A stretch of 30,035 nucleotides of DNA. Origin: an uncultured Eggerthellaceae bacterium (GTDB lineage Bacteria; Actinomycetota; Coriobacteriia; Coriobacteriales; Eggerthellaceae). A program made the translations under genes and the position numbers. Each line of letters opens with the position of its first letter. The first letter of the stretch is position 1. This document shows, piece after piece, positions 1 through 7,339 of this stretch. The notes under the pieces were generated by a model. The model was given only the letters and a program-made list of their open reading frames with translations. It was not told where the DNA came from and did not search any database. The stretch covers positions 1-30,035 of the forward strand of contig CAKTYF010000012.1 in assembly GCA_934631995.1 (NCBI GenBank), given 5' to 3'.

Positions 1-2
1 TG

Positions 3-530
3 GCGGTTATCGCTCCGAATCTGGCAGGGTCTTCGCTTGACAACCCCAGCATTTCAGGGTCGGTGGGAACGGCAATCTCCCAGGTGTATGAGCAGTGGGC
101 GCAGGGAGATTGCTCATCGGTGCTGGTGATTGATGTGGGTGGCGACGATGCCGGCGCAACCGTTCTGGGACGCTTTGCTTCCGAAGCCGCGCAAGGCCCC
201 TACCAGATGCTCTACGTGGTGAACCAATATCGCAACTTGACGCGCGAGCCAGAAGAGGCGCTGGAAATCATGGAAGAGATTCAGGTGAAATCGGGGCTGC
301 GCGTTACCGGTGTGGTGAATAACTCGCATCTGCGCGACCAAACCGATGCGTCTACTGTGGTTGACGCCTTGGATTTTGGACGGGCATGTGCAGTGGCTGC
401 GGGCGTTAATTTAGTGTGCACAACGGTTCCAAAAATGTCCTTTGAGCAGATAAATCAGGCATTCAGCCAAAAAGAACAAGGCGTAACGCTTTATCCTATT
501 TCGATGCTTGTTCGTACTCCCTGGGAGTAA
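3..530 (+). CDS. MinD/ParA-like nucleotide-binding protein, 3' part only
   Basis: The reading frame is open from the first bases of the window, so the 5' end of the gene, including any Walker A loop, lies outside. A GTG at 63 is an internal codon or at best an alternative start with no clear ribosome binding site. What remains looks like the C-terminal half of a P-loop ATPase of the MinD/ParA/CobQ group: the hydrophobic strand VLVIDVGGDDAG (switch/Walker B-like region), then VVNQYRN and a later VTGVVNNSH strand resembling the base-recognition region of this fold. It lies 60 bp upstream of the ferredoxin subunit of a 2-oxoacid oxidoreductase on the same strand, so a role in assembly or regulation of that complex is possible, but this is inference from position only. 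The fold is fairly clear; the function is unknown. Confidence 0.7.
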   Translation, partial: AVIAPNLAGSSLDNPSISGSVGTAISQVYEQWAQGDCSSVLVIDVGGDDAGATVLGRFASEAAQGPYQMLYVVNQYRNLTREPEEALEIMEEIQVKSGLRVTGVVNNSHLRDQTDASTVVDALDFGRACAVAAGVNLVCTTVPKMSFEQINQAFSQKEQGVTLYPISMLVRTPWE

Positions 531-590
531 GATACTGAACGTTTTGAGAGAGATTGTTGTTTCATAAGATGACAAGAGAGAGGAAACAGT

Positions 591-797
591 ATGGCGCATA
601 TTAGTGTCGATCATGTTTTCTGCAAGGGCTGCGGTCTTTGCGTTGACGCGTGTCCCGTTGGCATTGTCCAGCTGGACAGCTCTGTCATCACGGCAAAAGG
701 GTATCATCCGGCTGCCTGCATAGATGACGAAAAATGCACGGGTTGCGCCACTTGCGCCACCATGTGCCCCGATGTTGCCATTACGGTCTGGAGGTGA
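591..797 (+). CDS. 2-oxoacid:ferredoxin oxidoreductase, ferredoxin-like delta subunit
   Basis: This 68-residue protein carries two 4Fe-4S cluster motifs, C11-C14-C17-C21-P and C49-C52-C55-C59-P, the 2[4Fe-4S] ferredoxin pattern found in delta subunits of four-subunit 2-oxoacid oxidoreductases (VOR/KOR/POR). It would carry electrons from the thiamine-bound intermediate to soluble ferredoxin in the cytoplasm. A good ribosome binding site (GAGAGAGGAA) precedes ATG 591. The alpha subunit starts 5 nt after its stop, and that gene's Shine-Dalgarno sequence lies within the last codons of this one, so the two are translationally coupled. The length is short but usual for a stand-alone delta subunit. 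The substrate cannot be told from this subunit. Confidence 0.93.
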   Translation: MAHISVDHVFCKGCGLCVDACPVGIVQLDSSVITAKGYHPAACIDDEKCTGCATCATMCPDVAITVWR

Positions 798-802
798 TCA
801 AC

Positions 803-1867
803 GTGGCAGAAAAAGTGCTGATGAAGGGAAACGAGGCGCTGGCCGAATGCGCATTGCGCGCAGGGTGCCGCTATTTCTTCGGATACCCTATCACGCCGCA
901 AACGGAACTTGCGGCATACATGTCAAAGTGCATGCCTAAGATTGGCGGAACGTATCTGCAGGCTGAAAGCGAAATTGCCGCTATCAACATGGTATACGGT
1001 GCCGCTGCTGCTGGCGCACGCGTTATGACGTCTTCTTCTTCGCCGGGAATTTCCCTGAAAAGCGAAGGCGTATCGTACATGGCAGGTGCCGATTTGCCAG
1101 GTGTTATCATCAATGTGCAGCGTGGCGGCCCCGGTTTGGGTTCTATTCAGCCTTCCCAGTCTGATTACTGGCAGGCAACGCGCGCGCTGGGTCACGGCGA
1201 CTTCCATATGATCGTGCTGGCTCCTTCCACCGTTCAGGAAATGGCCGATTGCGCGTATAACGCATTCGACATTGCCGATGAATACTTGATGCCTGTCATG
1301 ATTCTTGCCGATGGCATGCTTGGTCAGATGATGGAGCCGGTTGTTCTGCCTGAACCGAAGGCGGAGCTGCCCGAAAAGCCGTGGGCCATTACGGGCACGA
1401 AGGGCAAGCGCGCTCACAATATTGCAAATTCGCTGTATCTTGATCCGGCGTTGCTTGAGCAGAAGAACTTCGAGCGCTACGAGCGTTACGCGGTTATCAA
1501 GGAAAAGGAGCAGCGTGCCGAAGAATTTATGGTAGACGACGCGGATATCGTGCTGGTTGCATTCGGTGCAAGCGCGCGTATTGCTCGTTCTGCTGTGGTC
1601 AGCGCGCGTGAGCAAGGTATCAAGGCGGGCCTTATTCGTCCTATTACGTTGTGGCCGTTCCCCGAGAAAGTTGTTGATGCTGCCGCAAACCACGTTAAGC
1701 ACTTCCTTTCCGTTGAGATGAACATGGGTCAAATGATTGACGATATTCGTCTTGTTTCTGCTGGTCGTGTGCCTGTTTCGTTCTATGGACGCACGGGCGG
1801 CATCATCCCCACGCCGGCAGAGGTTCTGGCTAAAATCGTTGAGTTGAACGAAGAGGCGGGTGAATAA
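803..1867 (+). CDS. vorB: 2-oxoacid:ferredoxin oxidoreductase alpha subunit (VorB/KorA type)
   Basis: This is the alpha subunit (354 aa) of a thiamine-dependent oxidoreductase that converts a 2-oxoacid plus CoA to acyl-CoA, CO2 and reduced ferredoxin. The N-terminal pyrimidine-binding domain is marked by GYPITPQTE at residues 27-35, the signature of this subunit, and by the SSSPG and QRGGPGLGS strands. The C-terminal domain II carries RPITLWPFP. I chose GTG 803 because a perfect Shine-Dalgarno sequence, GGAGG at 790-794, sits 8 nt upstream and the protein then begins just before the conserved core. A start at 734 would overlap the ferredoxin gene deeply. Sequence alone does not separate branched-chain 2-oxoacid (VOR) from 2-oxoglutarate (KOR) specificity; the symbol follows the usual name for this subfamily. 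Confidence 0.92.
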   Translation: MAEKVLMKGNEALAECALRAGCRYFFGYPITPQTELAAYMSKCMPKIGGTYLQAESEIAAINMVYGAAAAGARVMTSSSSPGISLKSEGVSYMAGADLPGVIINVQRGGPGLGSIQPSQSDYWQATRALGHGDFHMIVLAPSTVQEMADCAYNAFDIADEYLMPVMILADGMLGQMMEPVVLPEPKAELPEKPWAITGTKGKRAHNIANSLYLDPALLEQKNFERYERYAVIKEKEQRAEEFMVDDADIVLVAFGASARIARSAVVSAREQGIKAGLIRPITLWPFPEKVVDAAANHVKHFLSVEMNMGQMIDDIRLVSAGRVPVSFYGRTGGIIPTPAEVLAKIVELNEEAGE

Positions 1868-1868
1868 C

Positions 1869-2696
1869 ATGGCTGAAGAGAAGATTGTTTTCCAGCGTCC
1901 TCACGCGCTGCTTCCCGTTGTAACGAATTATTGTCCGGGTTGCGTCCATGGTATTGTGAACAGGCTTGTTGCTGAAACCATTGATGAGCTGGGCATTGAG
2001 GGGCGCACCGTAGGCGTTGCCCCTGTTGGCTGCTCTGTTATGGCATACAACTTCTTCGGATGCGACATGGCTGAAGCAGCTCATGGTCGCGCTCCGGCGG
2101 TGGCAACGGGCATCAAGCGCGTTTGCCCCGATAACATTGTGTTTTCCTATCAAGGCGATGGAGACTTGGCTTCTATCGGCATGGCGGAGACCATCCATGC
2201 TGCCACGCGTGGCGAGCATATCACCATCATCTTCATCAACAATGCCATTTACGGCATGACTGGTGGCCAAATGGCTCCTACCAGCTTGCCGAATCAGGTA
2301 ACGCAGACGTCTCCTTACGGGCGCGACGTTTCCACGGCGGGCTATCCGGTGCGCGTCTGCGAGCTGCTGAGCTCGCTGGATGGTCCGGCGTATATCGAAC
2401 GCGTGACGGTAGACAGCCCTAAGAACATCCGCAAGGCCAAGAAAGCTATCAAGAAAGCGTTCCAATACCAGGTGGACGGCATTGGCTATTCCTTTGTGGA
2501 AGTCGTGGCAACGTGCCCGACGAACTGGGGCATGACGCCGCAAAAAGCTTTCGAGTGGCTGCGCGAGAACATGCTTCCGTATTATCCGCTGGGCGTTTAT
2601 CGCGACGTCGTTGCCGATGGCTTCGCCAATGCCGCTGAAGCTGCGGCGGCGCGTGCGAAGGATTGCCCCATTGCTTCTCAAGGAGGTAAGGCATAA
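1869..2696 (+). CDS. 2-oxoacid:ferredoxin oxidoreductase beta subunit (TPP-binding)
   Basis: This 275-residue subunit binds thiamine pyrophosphate. The cofactor motif runs from GDGD at residues 96-99 to the NN pair at 124-125, the classic TPP/Mg pattern. An N-terminal YCPGC (C22, C25) and later cysteines match the cluster-binding or structural cysteines of the KorB/VorA beta subunits. It pairs with the alpha subunit upstream to build the active site. ATG 1869 follows the alpha stop by 1 nt. A GTG at 1860 in the same frame overlaps the upstream gene and adds only three residues. The 3' end carries AGGAGG (about 2680), which serves the next gene, and its TAA overlaps that gene's ATG by one base. 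Tight spacing indicates one operon. Confidence 0.93.
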   Translation: MAEEKIVFQRPHALLPVVTNYCPGCVHGIVNRLVAETIDELGIEGRTVGVAPVGCSVMAYNFFGCDMAEAAHGRAPAVATGIKRVCPDNIVFSYQGDGDLASIGMAETIHAATRGEHITIIFINNAIYGMTGGQMAPTSLPNQVTQTSPYGRDVSTAGYPVRVCELLSSLDGPAYIERVTVDSPKNIRKAKKAIKKAFQYQVDGIGYSFVEVVATCPTNWGMTPQKAFEWLRENMLPYYPLGVYRDVVADGFANAAEAAAARAKDCPIASQGGKA

Positions 2697-3229
2697 TGCG
2701 CGAGATCAGATCGATTCTGGCCGGTTTCGGCGGTCAGGGTATTTTGTTCGCAGGCAAAGTGATTGCTTCCGCAGGTTTGGTGGAAGATCGCGAGCTTTCG
2801 TGGCTTCCATCATACGGTCCCGAAATGCGTGGCGGTACGGCAAGCTGCTCGGTTACGCTTTCCGATGAACCCATTGGCTCGCCATTGGTCATGGATCCGA
2901 ATGCGCTGATTGTCATGAATCAGCCGTCTTACGATAAGTTCATCGACACGGTTGCTCCCGGTGGTATTGTGATTGCTGATTCGACGTTGGTTCTGAATAT
3001 GAAAGAACGCGCTGATATCACCGTAGTTGCGCTTCCCGCTACTGAAATGGCGGAAAAAGAGGGTCTAAAGGGCCTTGCCAACATTGTATTGGTGGGCAAG
3101 CTGTGGGCGCTTACGAACTTCTGCGCACGCGAGTCCCTTGATGCGGCTATCGACCACGTGGTTCCCGCTAAGAAGCAGGCAATGGTTGCTTTGAACAAAA
3201 AGGCACTCGAGCTGGGAATCCAAGCATAA
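2696..3229 (+). CDS. 2-oxoacid:ferredoxin oxidoreductase gamma subunit
   Basis: This 177-residue protein is the gamma (KorC/VorC-type) subunit. It shows the family's N-terminal glycine-rich loop GFGGQGI at residues 10-16 and SYGPEMRGGTA at about 39-49, both diagnostic for the POR/KOR gamma domain that contacts CoA and completes the catalytic assembly. The ATG overlaps the beta stop codon (TAATG), with a strong AGGAGG 11 nt upstream, so translation is coupled. Delta, alpha, beta, gamma is a complete four-subunit set with nothing missing. About 80 nt without a clear terminator follow before the regulator gene, so co-transcription with it is possible. Confidence 0.93.
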   Translation: MREIRSILAGFGGQGILFAGKVIASAGLVEDRELSWLPSYGPEMRGGTASCSVTLSDEPIGSPLVMDPNALIVMNQPSYDKFIDTVAPGGIVIADSTLVLNMKERADITVVALPATEMAEKEGLKGLANIVLVGKLWALTNFCARESLDAAIDHVVPAKKQAMVALNKKALELGIQA

Positions 3230-3310
3230 GAGGGATTTCAGGTTCAAGCCTGGAGATAAAGGTAAAAACAGGGTGCTCAAACGTGGTGCCCGTGAGAAAA
3301 GGAGATGATT

Positions 3311-3868
3311 ATGTCCGACGTCACAGAGATGCGCGAAATTGGTCTTCGTATTGAGGGTCTTCGCGAGTCCTGCGATGTGTCCGTAGAGGACATGGCTGCT
3401 GAACTCGGTGTTCCCGTTGAAACCTATCGTAAGTGGGAAGAGACGGGCGAAGACGTACCCATTTCGGCGATCTATCATCTTGCGCGTAAGTTCAATATTG
3501 AATTTACCGAGATTCTGACGGGCACCGCTGCGAAACTTGATACGTATCAGATTGTTCGCAAGGGGCAGGGTAAAGAAGTCGATCGCTATCCTGGGTACTA
3601 TTATGAGGACCTGGCCTGGCGCTATACCGGAAAGATCATGCAGCCGCTGCTGGTTGTTCTGCATCCTTCCGATGAACCGGCAAAGCTGGTAACGCACAGC
3701 GGTCAGGAATTTAACTTGGTAGTCAAGGGAACGGTTATCGTGAACTGGTGCGATAAGGAATTCGTTTTAAACGAAGGAGATTGCATCTATTTCAACCCTA
3801 CGTATCCCCACGGTCAGCGTTGCGGCGGCGATGAAGAAGCGCGCTTTGTGACGTTTATCGCTGAATAG
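3311..3868 (+). CDS. XRE-family HTH regulator with C-terminal cupin domain
   Basis: This 185-residue protein combines an N-terminal lambda-repressor-like helix-turn-helix (about residues 9-66, with the recognition-helix stretch VPVETYRKWEETG) and a C-terminal cupin-2 barrel (about 117-183, with THSGQEFNLVVKG and a GDCIYFNPTYPHGQR strand). HTH-cupin proteins usually bind DNA and sense a small ligand with the cupin. ATG 3311 is preferred over ATG 3305 because GGAG (3301-3304) is then 6 nt away. It lies between the 2-oxoacid oxidoreductase genes and an acyl-CoA synthetase, so control of that acyl-CoA module, perhaps sensing a carboxylic acid or acyl-CoA, is a reasonable inference. No operator is obvious. 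Confidence 0.9.
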   Translation: MSDVTEMREIGLRIEGLRESCDVSVEDMAAELGVPVETYRKWEETGEDVPISAIYHLARKFNIEFTEILTGTAAKLDTYQIVRKGQGKEVDRYPGYYYEDLAWRYTGKIMQPLLVVLHPSDEPAKLVTHSGQEFNLVVKGTVIVNWCDKEFVLNEGDCIYFNPTYPHGQRCGGDEEARFVTFIAE

Positions 3869-3925
3869 CTGAAACGATATAGCAAGGTTTCGTGCGCGAA
3901 GACATGCCCTGAAAGGTTTTTATCA

Positions 3926-5599
3926 ATGGATCACATCCTTAAGAAGTACTGTCCCCGAATTGATTTTGATTCCTATGAGGATTTCTACGAGAATTTCAAG
4001 ATAAATGTGCCCGAGGCGTTCAACTTCGGTTTTGACGTTGTTGACGAATGGGCAGCCGTTGAGCCTGATAAGAAGGCGCTTTTGTGGTGCAACGATGCAG
4101 GCGAAGAGCGTACCTTCACGTTTACCGATATTGCGCGTTTGTCGAATAAGGCAGCAAACGCTTTTCGCGGGTTGGGCATTGCCAAGGGCGATGTTGTGCT
4201 GTGCATTTTGCGCCGCCGCTGGGAATACTGGGTTGTTGCTACGGCGTTGTGCAAGCTGGGAGCGACTATTATTCCTGCAACATTGCAGCTCACGAAGAAG
4301 GATATTTCCTATCGCGCCAACAGCGCCGATGTAAAAGCTATGGTATGCGTGAACGACCCTTACGTTGTGGAGCAAACGGAAGAGGCGCTGGCAGAAGCTC
4401 CCTCCATCAAGAATACGATTCTTGTTGATGGTCAGCGTGAAGGTTGGATTTCCTTTGATTCTCTCATTGAAAACGAGAGCGAAACGTTCGAGCGCCCCAC
4501 GGGTGACGCGGGCGTGACCAGCAAAGATATCATGCTGATCTACTTTACGAGCGGCACTACGGGCAACCCCAAGGCCGTTATGCATAATTTCGCGCATCCT
4601 TTGGGTCATATTCTTACCGCTAAGTATTGGCAGCAAGTTCAGGAAAACAAGCTGCATATGTCCGTGACCGATTCTGGCTGGGCAAAGTTCGGTTGGGGCA
4701 AGATTTACGGCCAGTGGATTGCCGGTGCTACGGTTTTCTGCTACGACATGGACAAATTCATTCCGGCAAAACTGCTGCAACACATGCAGGATTACCAGCT
4801 TACCACGTTCTGCGCGCCGCCTACTATGTATCGTTTTATGCTGCAAGAAGACGTTGCGTCGTATGATCTTTCAAGCATTCAGAACTTTGCGACGGCGGGC
4901 GAGCCGCTTAATGCCGAGGTGACTATTCAGTGGGAGCGTTTGACAGGTAAAAAGATTCGCGAAGGCTTCGGCCAGACCGAAGGTCCTGTGCTTTTGGCAA
5001 CGTATCCTTGGATTGAGCCGCGACCTGGCTCAATGGGCAAGCCATCGCCGCTTTTGAACACCAAGCTGCTTGATGATAACGGCTGCGAAGTTGAAGATGG
5101 CGAAGAAGGCGCTATTTGCGTTACCGGTCTGAAAGAGTCGTATCCTCCGGGATTGTTTGTTGGGTATTATCACAATCCGGAAAAAACAGCCGAAGCAGTG
5201 GGCGGCGAGTACTATAACCTGCACGACATGGCGTGGCGCGATTCCGATGGGTATTGCTTCTTCGTGGGTCGAAATGACGACGTGATTAAATGCTCCGGAT
5301 ACCGCATTGGGCCTTTCGAGGTCGAAAGCGCTTTGGTTGCGCACCCTGCAGTTGTGGAATGCGCTGTTACCGCAGCTCCCGACCCTATTCGCGGCAAAGT
5401 GGTCAAAGCGACCATCGTGCTTGCGAAAGGCTACGAGCCGTCCGACGAGCTGGTAAAAGAGCTCCAGAACCACGTGAAGCACACAACGGCTCCGTACAAG
5501 TATCCACGTGTCGTTGAGTTTGTTGATGAACTGCCCAAAACAGTGGGTGGTAAAATTAAACGCAAGCAGATTCGTACGCAAGATGGCGTGGTAGACTAG
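3926..5599 (+). CDS. AMP-forming acyl-CoA synthetase / acetyl-CoA ligase-like
   Basis: This 557-residue adenylate-forming enzyme should activate a carboxylic acid with ATP and load it on CoA, or run in reverse. Visible motifs are the P-loop TSGTTGNPK (residues 208-216), the adenylate-binding GFGQTE (347-352), the hinge region with GRNDDVIKCSGYRIGPFE (about 448-465), and the C-terminal catalytic lysine in GGKIKR (K543). The length fits the acetyl/medium-chain acyl-CoA synthetase group. ATG 3926 has a GAAAGG site 9 nt upstream. It follows the HTH-cupin gene by 57 nt on the same strand. Next to a 2-oxoacid oxidoreductase it may handle the acyl-CoA or fatty acid formed from amino acids. The actual substrate is unknown. 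Confidence 0.9.
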   Translation: MDHILKKYCPRIDFDSYEDFYENFKINVPEAFNFGFDVVDEWAAVEPDKKALLWCNDAGEERTFTFTDIARLSNKAANAFRGLGIAKGDVVLCILRRRWEYWVVATALCKLGATIIPATLQLTKKDISYRANSADVKAMVCVNDPYVVEQTEEALAEAPSIKNTILVDGQREGWISFDSLIENESETFERPTGDAGVTSKDIMLIYFTSGTTGNPKAVMHNFAHPLGHILTAKYWQQVQENKLHMSVTDSGWAKFGWGKIYGQWIAGATVFCYDMDKFIPAKLLQHMQDYQLTTFCAPPTMYRFMLQEDVASYDLSSIQNFATAGEPLNAEVTIQWERLTGKKIREGFGQTEGPVLLATYPWIEPRPGSMGKPSPLLNTKLLDDNGCEVEDGEEGAICVTGLKESYPPGLFVGYYHNPEKTAEAVGGEYYNLHDMAWRDSDGYCFFVGRNDDVIKCSGYRIGPFEVESALVAHPAVVECAVTAAPDPIRGKVVKATIVLAKGYEPSDELVKELQNHVKHTTAPYKYPRVVEFVDELPKTVGGKIKRKQIRTQDGVVD

Positions 5600-5610
5600 T
5601 AAGGTGCAGG

Positions 5611-5655
5611 ATTCGACAATCTGTTTTCGCAGATAGATGTCGCGGATTGCCGAAT
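5611..5655 (+). other. Imperfect inverted repeat after the acyl-CoA synthetase gene
   Basis: ATTCGACAATC (5611-5621) pairs with GATTGCCGAAT (5645-5655), 10 of 11 positions. The loop is 23 nt and no T-run follows directly, so it is a weak terminator candidate or a processing hairpin. Confidence 0.35.
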
Positions 5656-5698
5656 ATTTGCGAAACTTGCATCTTTTGAAAAAAGCAGATAGTTTTTC

Positions 5699-5727
5699 TT
5701 GCGTTGAGCCAGGTGACGCGATATAAT
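5699..5727 (+). promoter_or_regulatory. Probable promoter of rplS
   Basis: TTGCGT (5699-5704), a 17 nt spacer and a perfect TATAAT (5722-5727) lie about 60 nt upstream of rplS. The -35 element matches only the TTG half of the consensus. The same TTGCG(C/T)-17-TATAAT layout occurs upstream of secG, which supports both. Confidence 0.6.
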
Positions 5728-5789
5728 TTCCAATCGTGTCTGTAATGAAATAGCTAATGGCTAAGAAATAGATATAGAGGGATTAGAAA

Positions 5790-6137
5790 ATGGATATCAT
5801 TCGCGCAATCGAGCAACAGCAGATCAAGCAGGACATTCCTGATTTCGTCGTTGGCGACAACGTTAAGGTTCACTATCGCATTACCGAAGGTAACCGCGAA
5901 CGTATCCAGGTGTTCCAGGGCGATGTCATTCGTCGTCAGGGCGCTGGTGCTCGTGAGACCTTCACGGTTCGTAAGATTAGCTTCAACGTTGGTGTTGAGC
6001 GTACCTTCCCGGTTCATTCTCCGAAGATCGAGCGCATCGAGATTGCTCGTCGTGGTCAGGTTCGTCGTGCTAAGCTGTACTACATCCGTAAGAAGGTTGG
6101 CAAGGCTGCTAAAATTAAGGAAAAGGCATTTAAGTAA
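5790..6137 (+). CDS. rplS: 50S ribosomal protein L19
   Basis: This 115-residue basic protein is ribosomal protein L19 of the large subunit, located at the 30S-50S interface. Typical L19 features are all present: the N-terminal helix with EQQQIKQDIPDF, GDNVKVHYRITEGNRERIQVFQGDVI, and GVERTFPVHSPKIERIEI, ending in the basic RRAKLYYIRKKVGKAAKI tail. Length is normal. ATG 5790 has GAGGGATTAG upstream. Codon use is biased towards GTT/CGT, as expected for a highly expressed gene and unlike its neighbours. It has its own promoter upstream and strong terminators downstream, so it is probably mainly monocistronic. rplS next to rnhB matches the order seen in many Gram-positive genomes. Confidence 0.97.
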   Translation: MDIIRAIEQQQIKQDIPDFVVGDNVKVHYRITEGNRERIQVFQGDVIRRQGAGARETFTVRKISFNVGVERTFPVHSPKIERIEIARRGQVRRAKLYYIRKKVGKAAKIKEKAFK

Positions 6138-6142
6138 GCCTC

Positions 6143-6250
6143 TTTACGCACGCTTCAATGCTCGCACACCGTGCGCAAAAGCGGTTCATGGTCTCGGATG
6201 GGAACTTGGGCCGCTTTTTTACGCACGCTTCAATGCCCGCGCAACGTGCG
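6143..6250 (+). repeat. Two 33-bp imperfect direct repeats flanking a terminator
   Basis: Copies at 6143-6175 and 6218-6250 agree at 30 of 33 positions; the first 19 bases, starting TTTACGCACGCTT, are identical. They are 75 nt apart, and the rplS terminator hairpin lies between them. Each copy ends in a small inverted repeat, and in the second copy this forms the core of a 10-bp terminator stem. The pattern suggests local duplication of a terminator region. Confidence 0.8.
6178..6220 (+). terminator. Rho-independent terminator of rplS, first
   Basis: AAAGCGG (6178-6184) pairs with CCGCTTT (6211-6217) and a run of six T (6215-6220) follows. The loop is long and probably has internal pairing. 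It lies 40 nt after the rplS stop. Confidence 0.6.
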
Positions 6251-6263
6251 GGCATTGTTTTTT
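6231..6263 (+). terminator. Rho-independent terminator of rplS, second and strong
   Basis: CAATGCCCGC (6231-6240) and GCGGGCATTG (6248-6257) form a perfect 10-bp stem with a 7-nt loop, followed directly by six T (6258-6263). It ends just upstream of the rnhB ribosome binding site, so rnhB would need read-through or its own start of transcription. Confidence 0.85.
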
Positions 6264-6283
6264 ACGGGAAGGAATCGGTGAAC

Positions 6284-7114
6284 ATGGCACGCGCAATTCG
6301 CGGTGTAGGACAAAGTGCAACTGGTCATGCGCAAACAGTCGAAGAGATTCGCGCGATGTTGGCGTGCGCCAATGCATCCACCTTTCCTTCTTTGGAGCGA
6401 TCTCTTAAGGCGGACACACGTAAAGGCGTTGTGTCTGCATTGAATACTGCTCGCAAGCGTATTGAAAAAGAAGCAGCGGAGCAAAAGCGCTTAGAGGGCC
6501 TGTATGCGTTCCAACGTTCATTTGCCGATGAATGCGAAGCTTCGGTATTTGTTGGACTTGACGAGGTAGGGCGCGGCTCGGTTGCAGGTCCCTTAGCGGT
6601 TGGTGCTGTTATTTTGCCTGATGAACCGCATATTGCAATGCTGAATGACTCGAAACAGCTTGATGCTGCGCAGCGTGAAGAGGTGGCGCGTAAGATAAAA
6701 GAAGTTGCCCTTGCGTGGACAGTGCAGTATGTGCAGCCTCACGAGATTGATGCGCAAGGCATGACGGCATCGCTTGTCTGCGCATTCTCGAAAGCGGTCG
6801 CGGCTATTGAGCGACAAGGATTTGACGTTGATCTTCTTTTGCTTGATGGCAATCCGCTGCATTTCGATAAACGTGAGCGCAATATTGTAAAAGGCGATGC
6901 GAAATGTGCAAGCATTGCCGCCGCGAGCGTTGTTGCGAAAGTTGAGCGTGATACGCTTATGGTTTCCCTTGCGCGGGAATACCCGCAATACGGCTGGGAT
7001 CAGTGCAAAGGGTATGCGAGTGCAGCCCATATTGAGGCGATTCGCGCGTACGGATTGACGCCCTATCATCGTGTGAGTTTCTGCCATTCTTTCCTGCAGG
7101 AAACGTTGTTCTAG
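6284..7114 (+). CDS. rnhB: Ribonuclease HII
   Basis: RNase HII cuts RNA in RNA-DNA hybrids and removes misincorporated ribonucleotides. The DEVGRG motif holds the first catalytic pair (D93, E94), and LLLDGN (D188) and the ASVVAKVERD segment (D223) supply the other acidic residues. NDSKQLDAAQRE is the usual substrate-binding stretch. At 276 aa it is longer than most RNase HII because of about 85 residues before the catalytic domain, rich in charged residues and probably helical. ATG 6284 was chosen; an in-frame GTG at 6278 is equally close to the GGGAAGGAA site (6266-6274) and would add two residues. An earlier in-frame ATG at 6158 would translate through both rplS terminators and is rejected. 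Confidence 0.94.
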   Translation: MARAIRGVGQSATGHAQTVEEIRAMLACANASTFPSLERSLKADTRKGVVSALNTARKRIEKEAAEQKRLEGLYAFQRSFADECEASVFVGLDEVGRGSVAGPLAVGAVILPDEPHIAMLNDSKQLDAAQREEVARKIKEVALAWTVQYVQPHEIDAQGMTASLVCAFSKAVAAIERQGFDVDLLLLDGNPLHFDKRERNIVKGDAKCASIAAASVVAKVERDTLMVSLAREYPQYGWDQCKGYASAAHIEAIRAYGLTPYHRVSFCHSFLQETLF

Positions 7115-7339
7115 CGCTCATAGCGCCCTGCGTTTAGCGCTTGTTGGTTCGTGTGACGCAGCGGGTATATCTGCAAGCATATGTTCGTGCGGTCTTGCTA
7201 TATTTGAGCCGCTCTTTGATGCGGTTTACTTGTTTATATGCCCCTGTCATTATTTTGTAGCTTTTTGTCATCGTTTTTCTTTGATTTGATAGCTTTTTGA
7301 TAGCGGAATGCTCCGCCTTGATAGGTTTTTGTCAACGCG
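7115..7339 (+). promoter_or_regulatory. Intergenic region with three 32-nt-phased direct repeats, upstream of yraN
   Basis: No gene is seen here. Three related 16-mers start at 7258, 7290 and 7322 (TAGCTTTTTGTCATCG, TAGCTTTTTGATAGCG, TAGGTTTTTGTCAACG), exactly 32 nt apart, about three helical turns. A small hairpin GCGGA-ATGC-TCCGC lies at 7303-7316, between the second and third. TAGCGC also recurs three times just after rnhB (7112, 7121, 7135). I could not find a convincing -35/-10 pair, so the promoter position is unknown. The phasing suggests operator sites for a DNA-binding protein acting on the yraN-comM-dprA genes. Confidence 0.5.

Noticed and set aside
531..590. Possible promoter (TTGAGA and TAAGAT) before the ferredoxin subunit
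   Set aside because: Spacing is only 15 nt and both boxes are weak; the gene is more likely co-transcribed with the upstream ATPase.
923..1870. Minus-strand open frame opposite the oxidoreductase alpha subunit
   Set aside because: Composition-driven shadow; the plus strand is a clear known gene.
3230..3310. Hairpin or riboswitch between the gamma subunit and the HTH-cupin gene
   Set aside because: Only short stems (4-6 bp) are visible and no known riboswitch core could be recognised.
6158..6283. Upstream in-frame extension of rnhB
   Set aside because: It would translate both rplS terminators and the duplicated repeat; the start at 6284 (or 6278) has the ribosome binding site.
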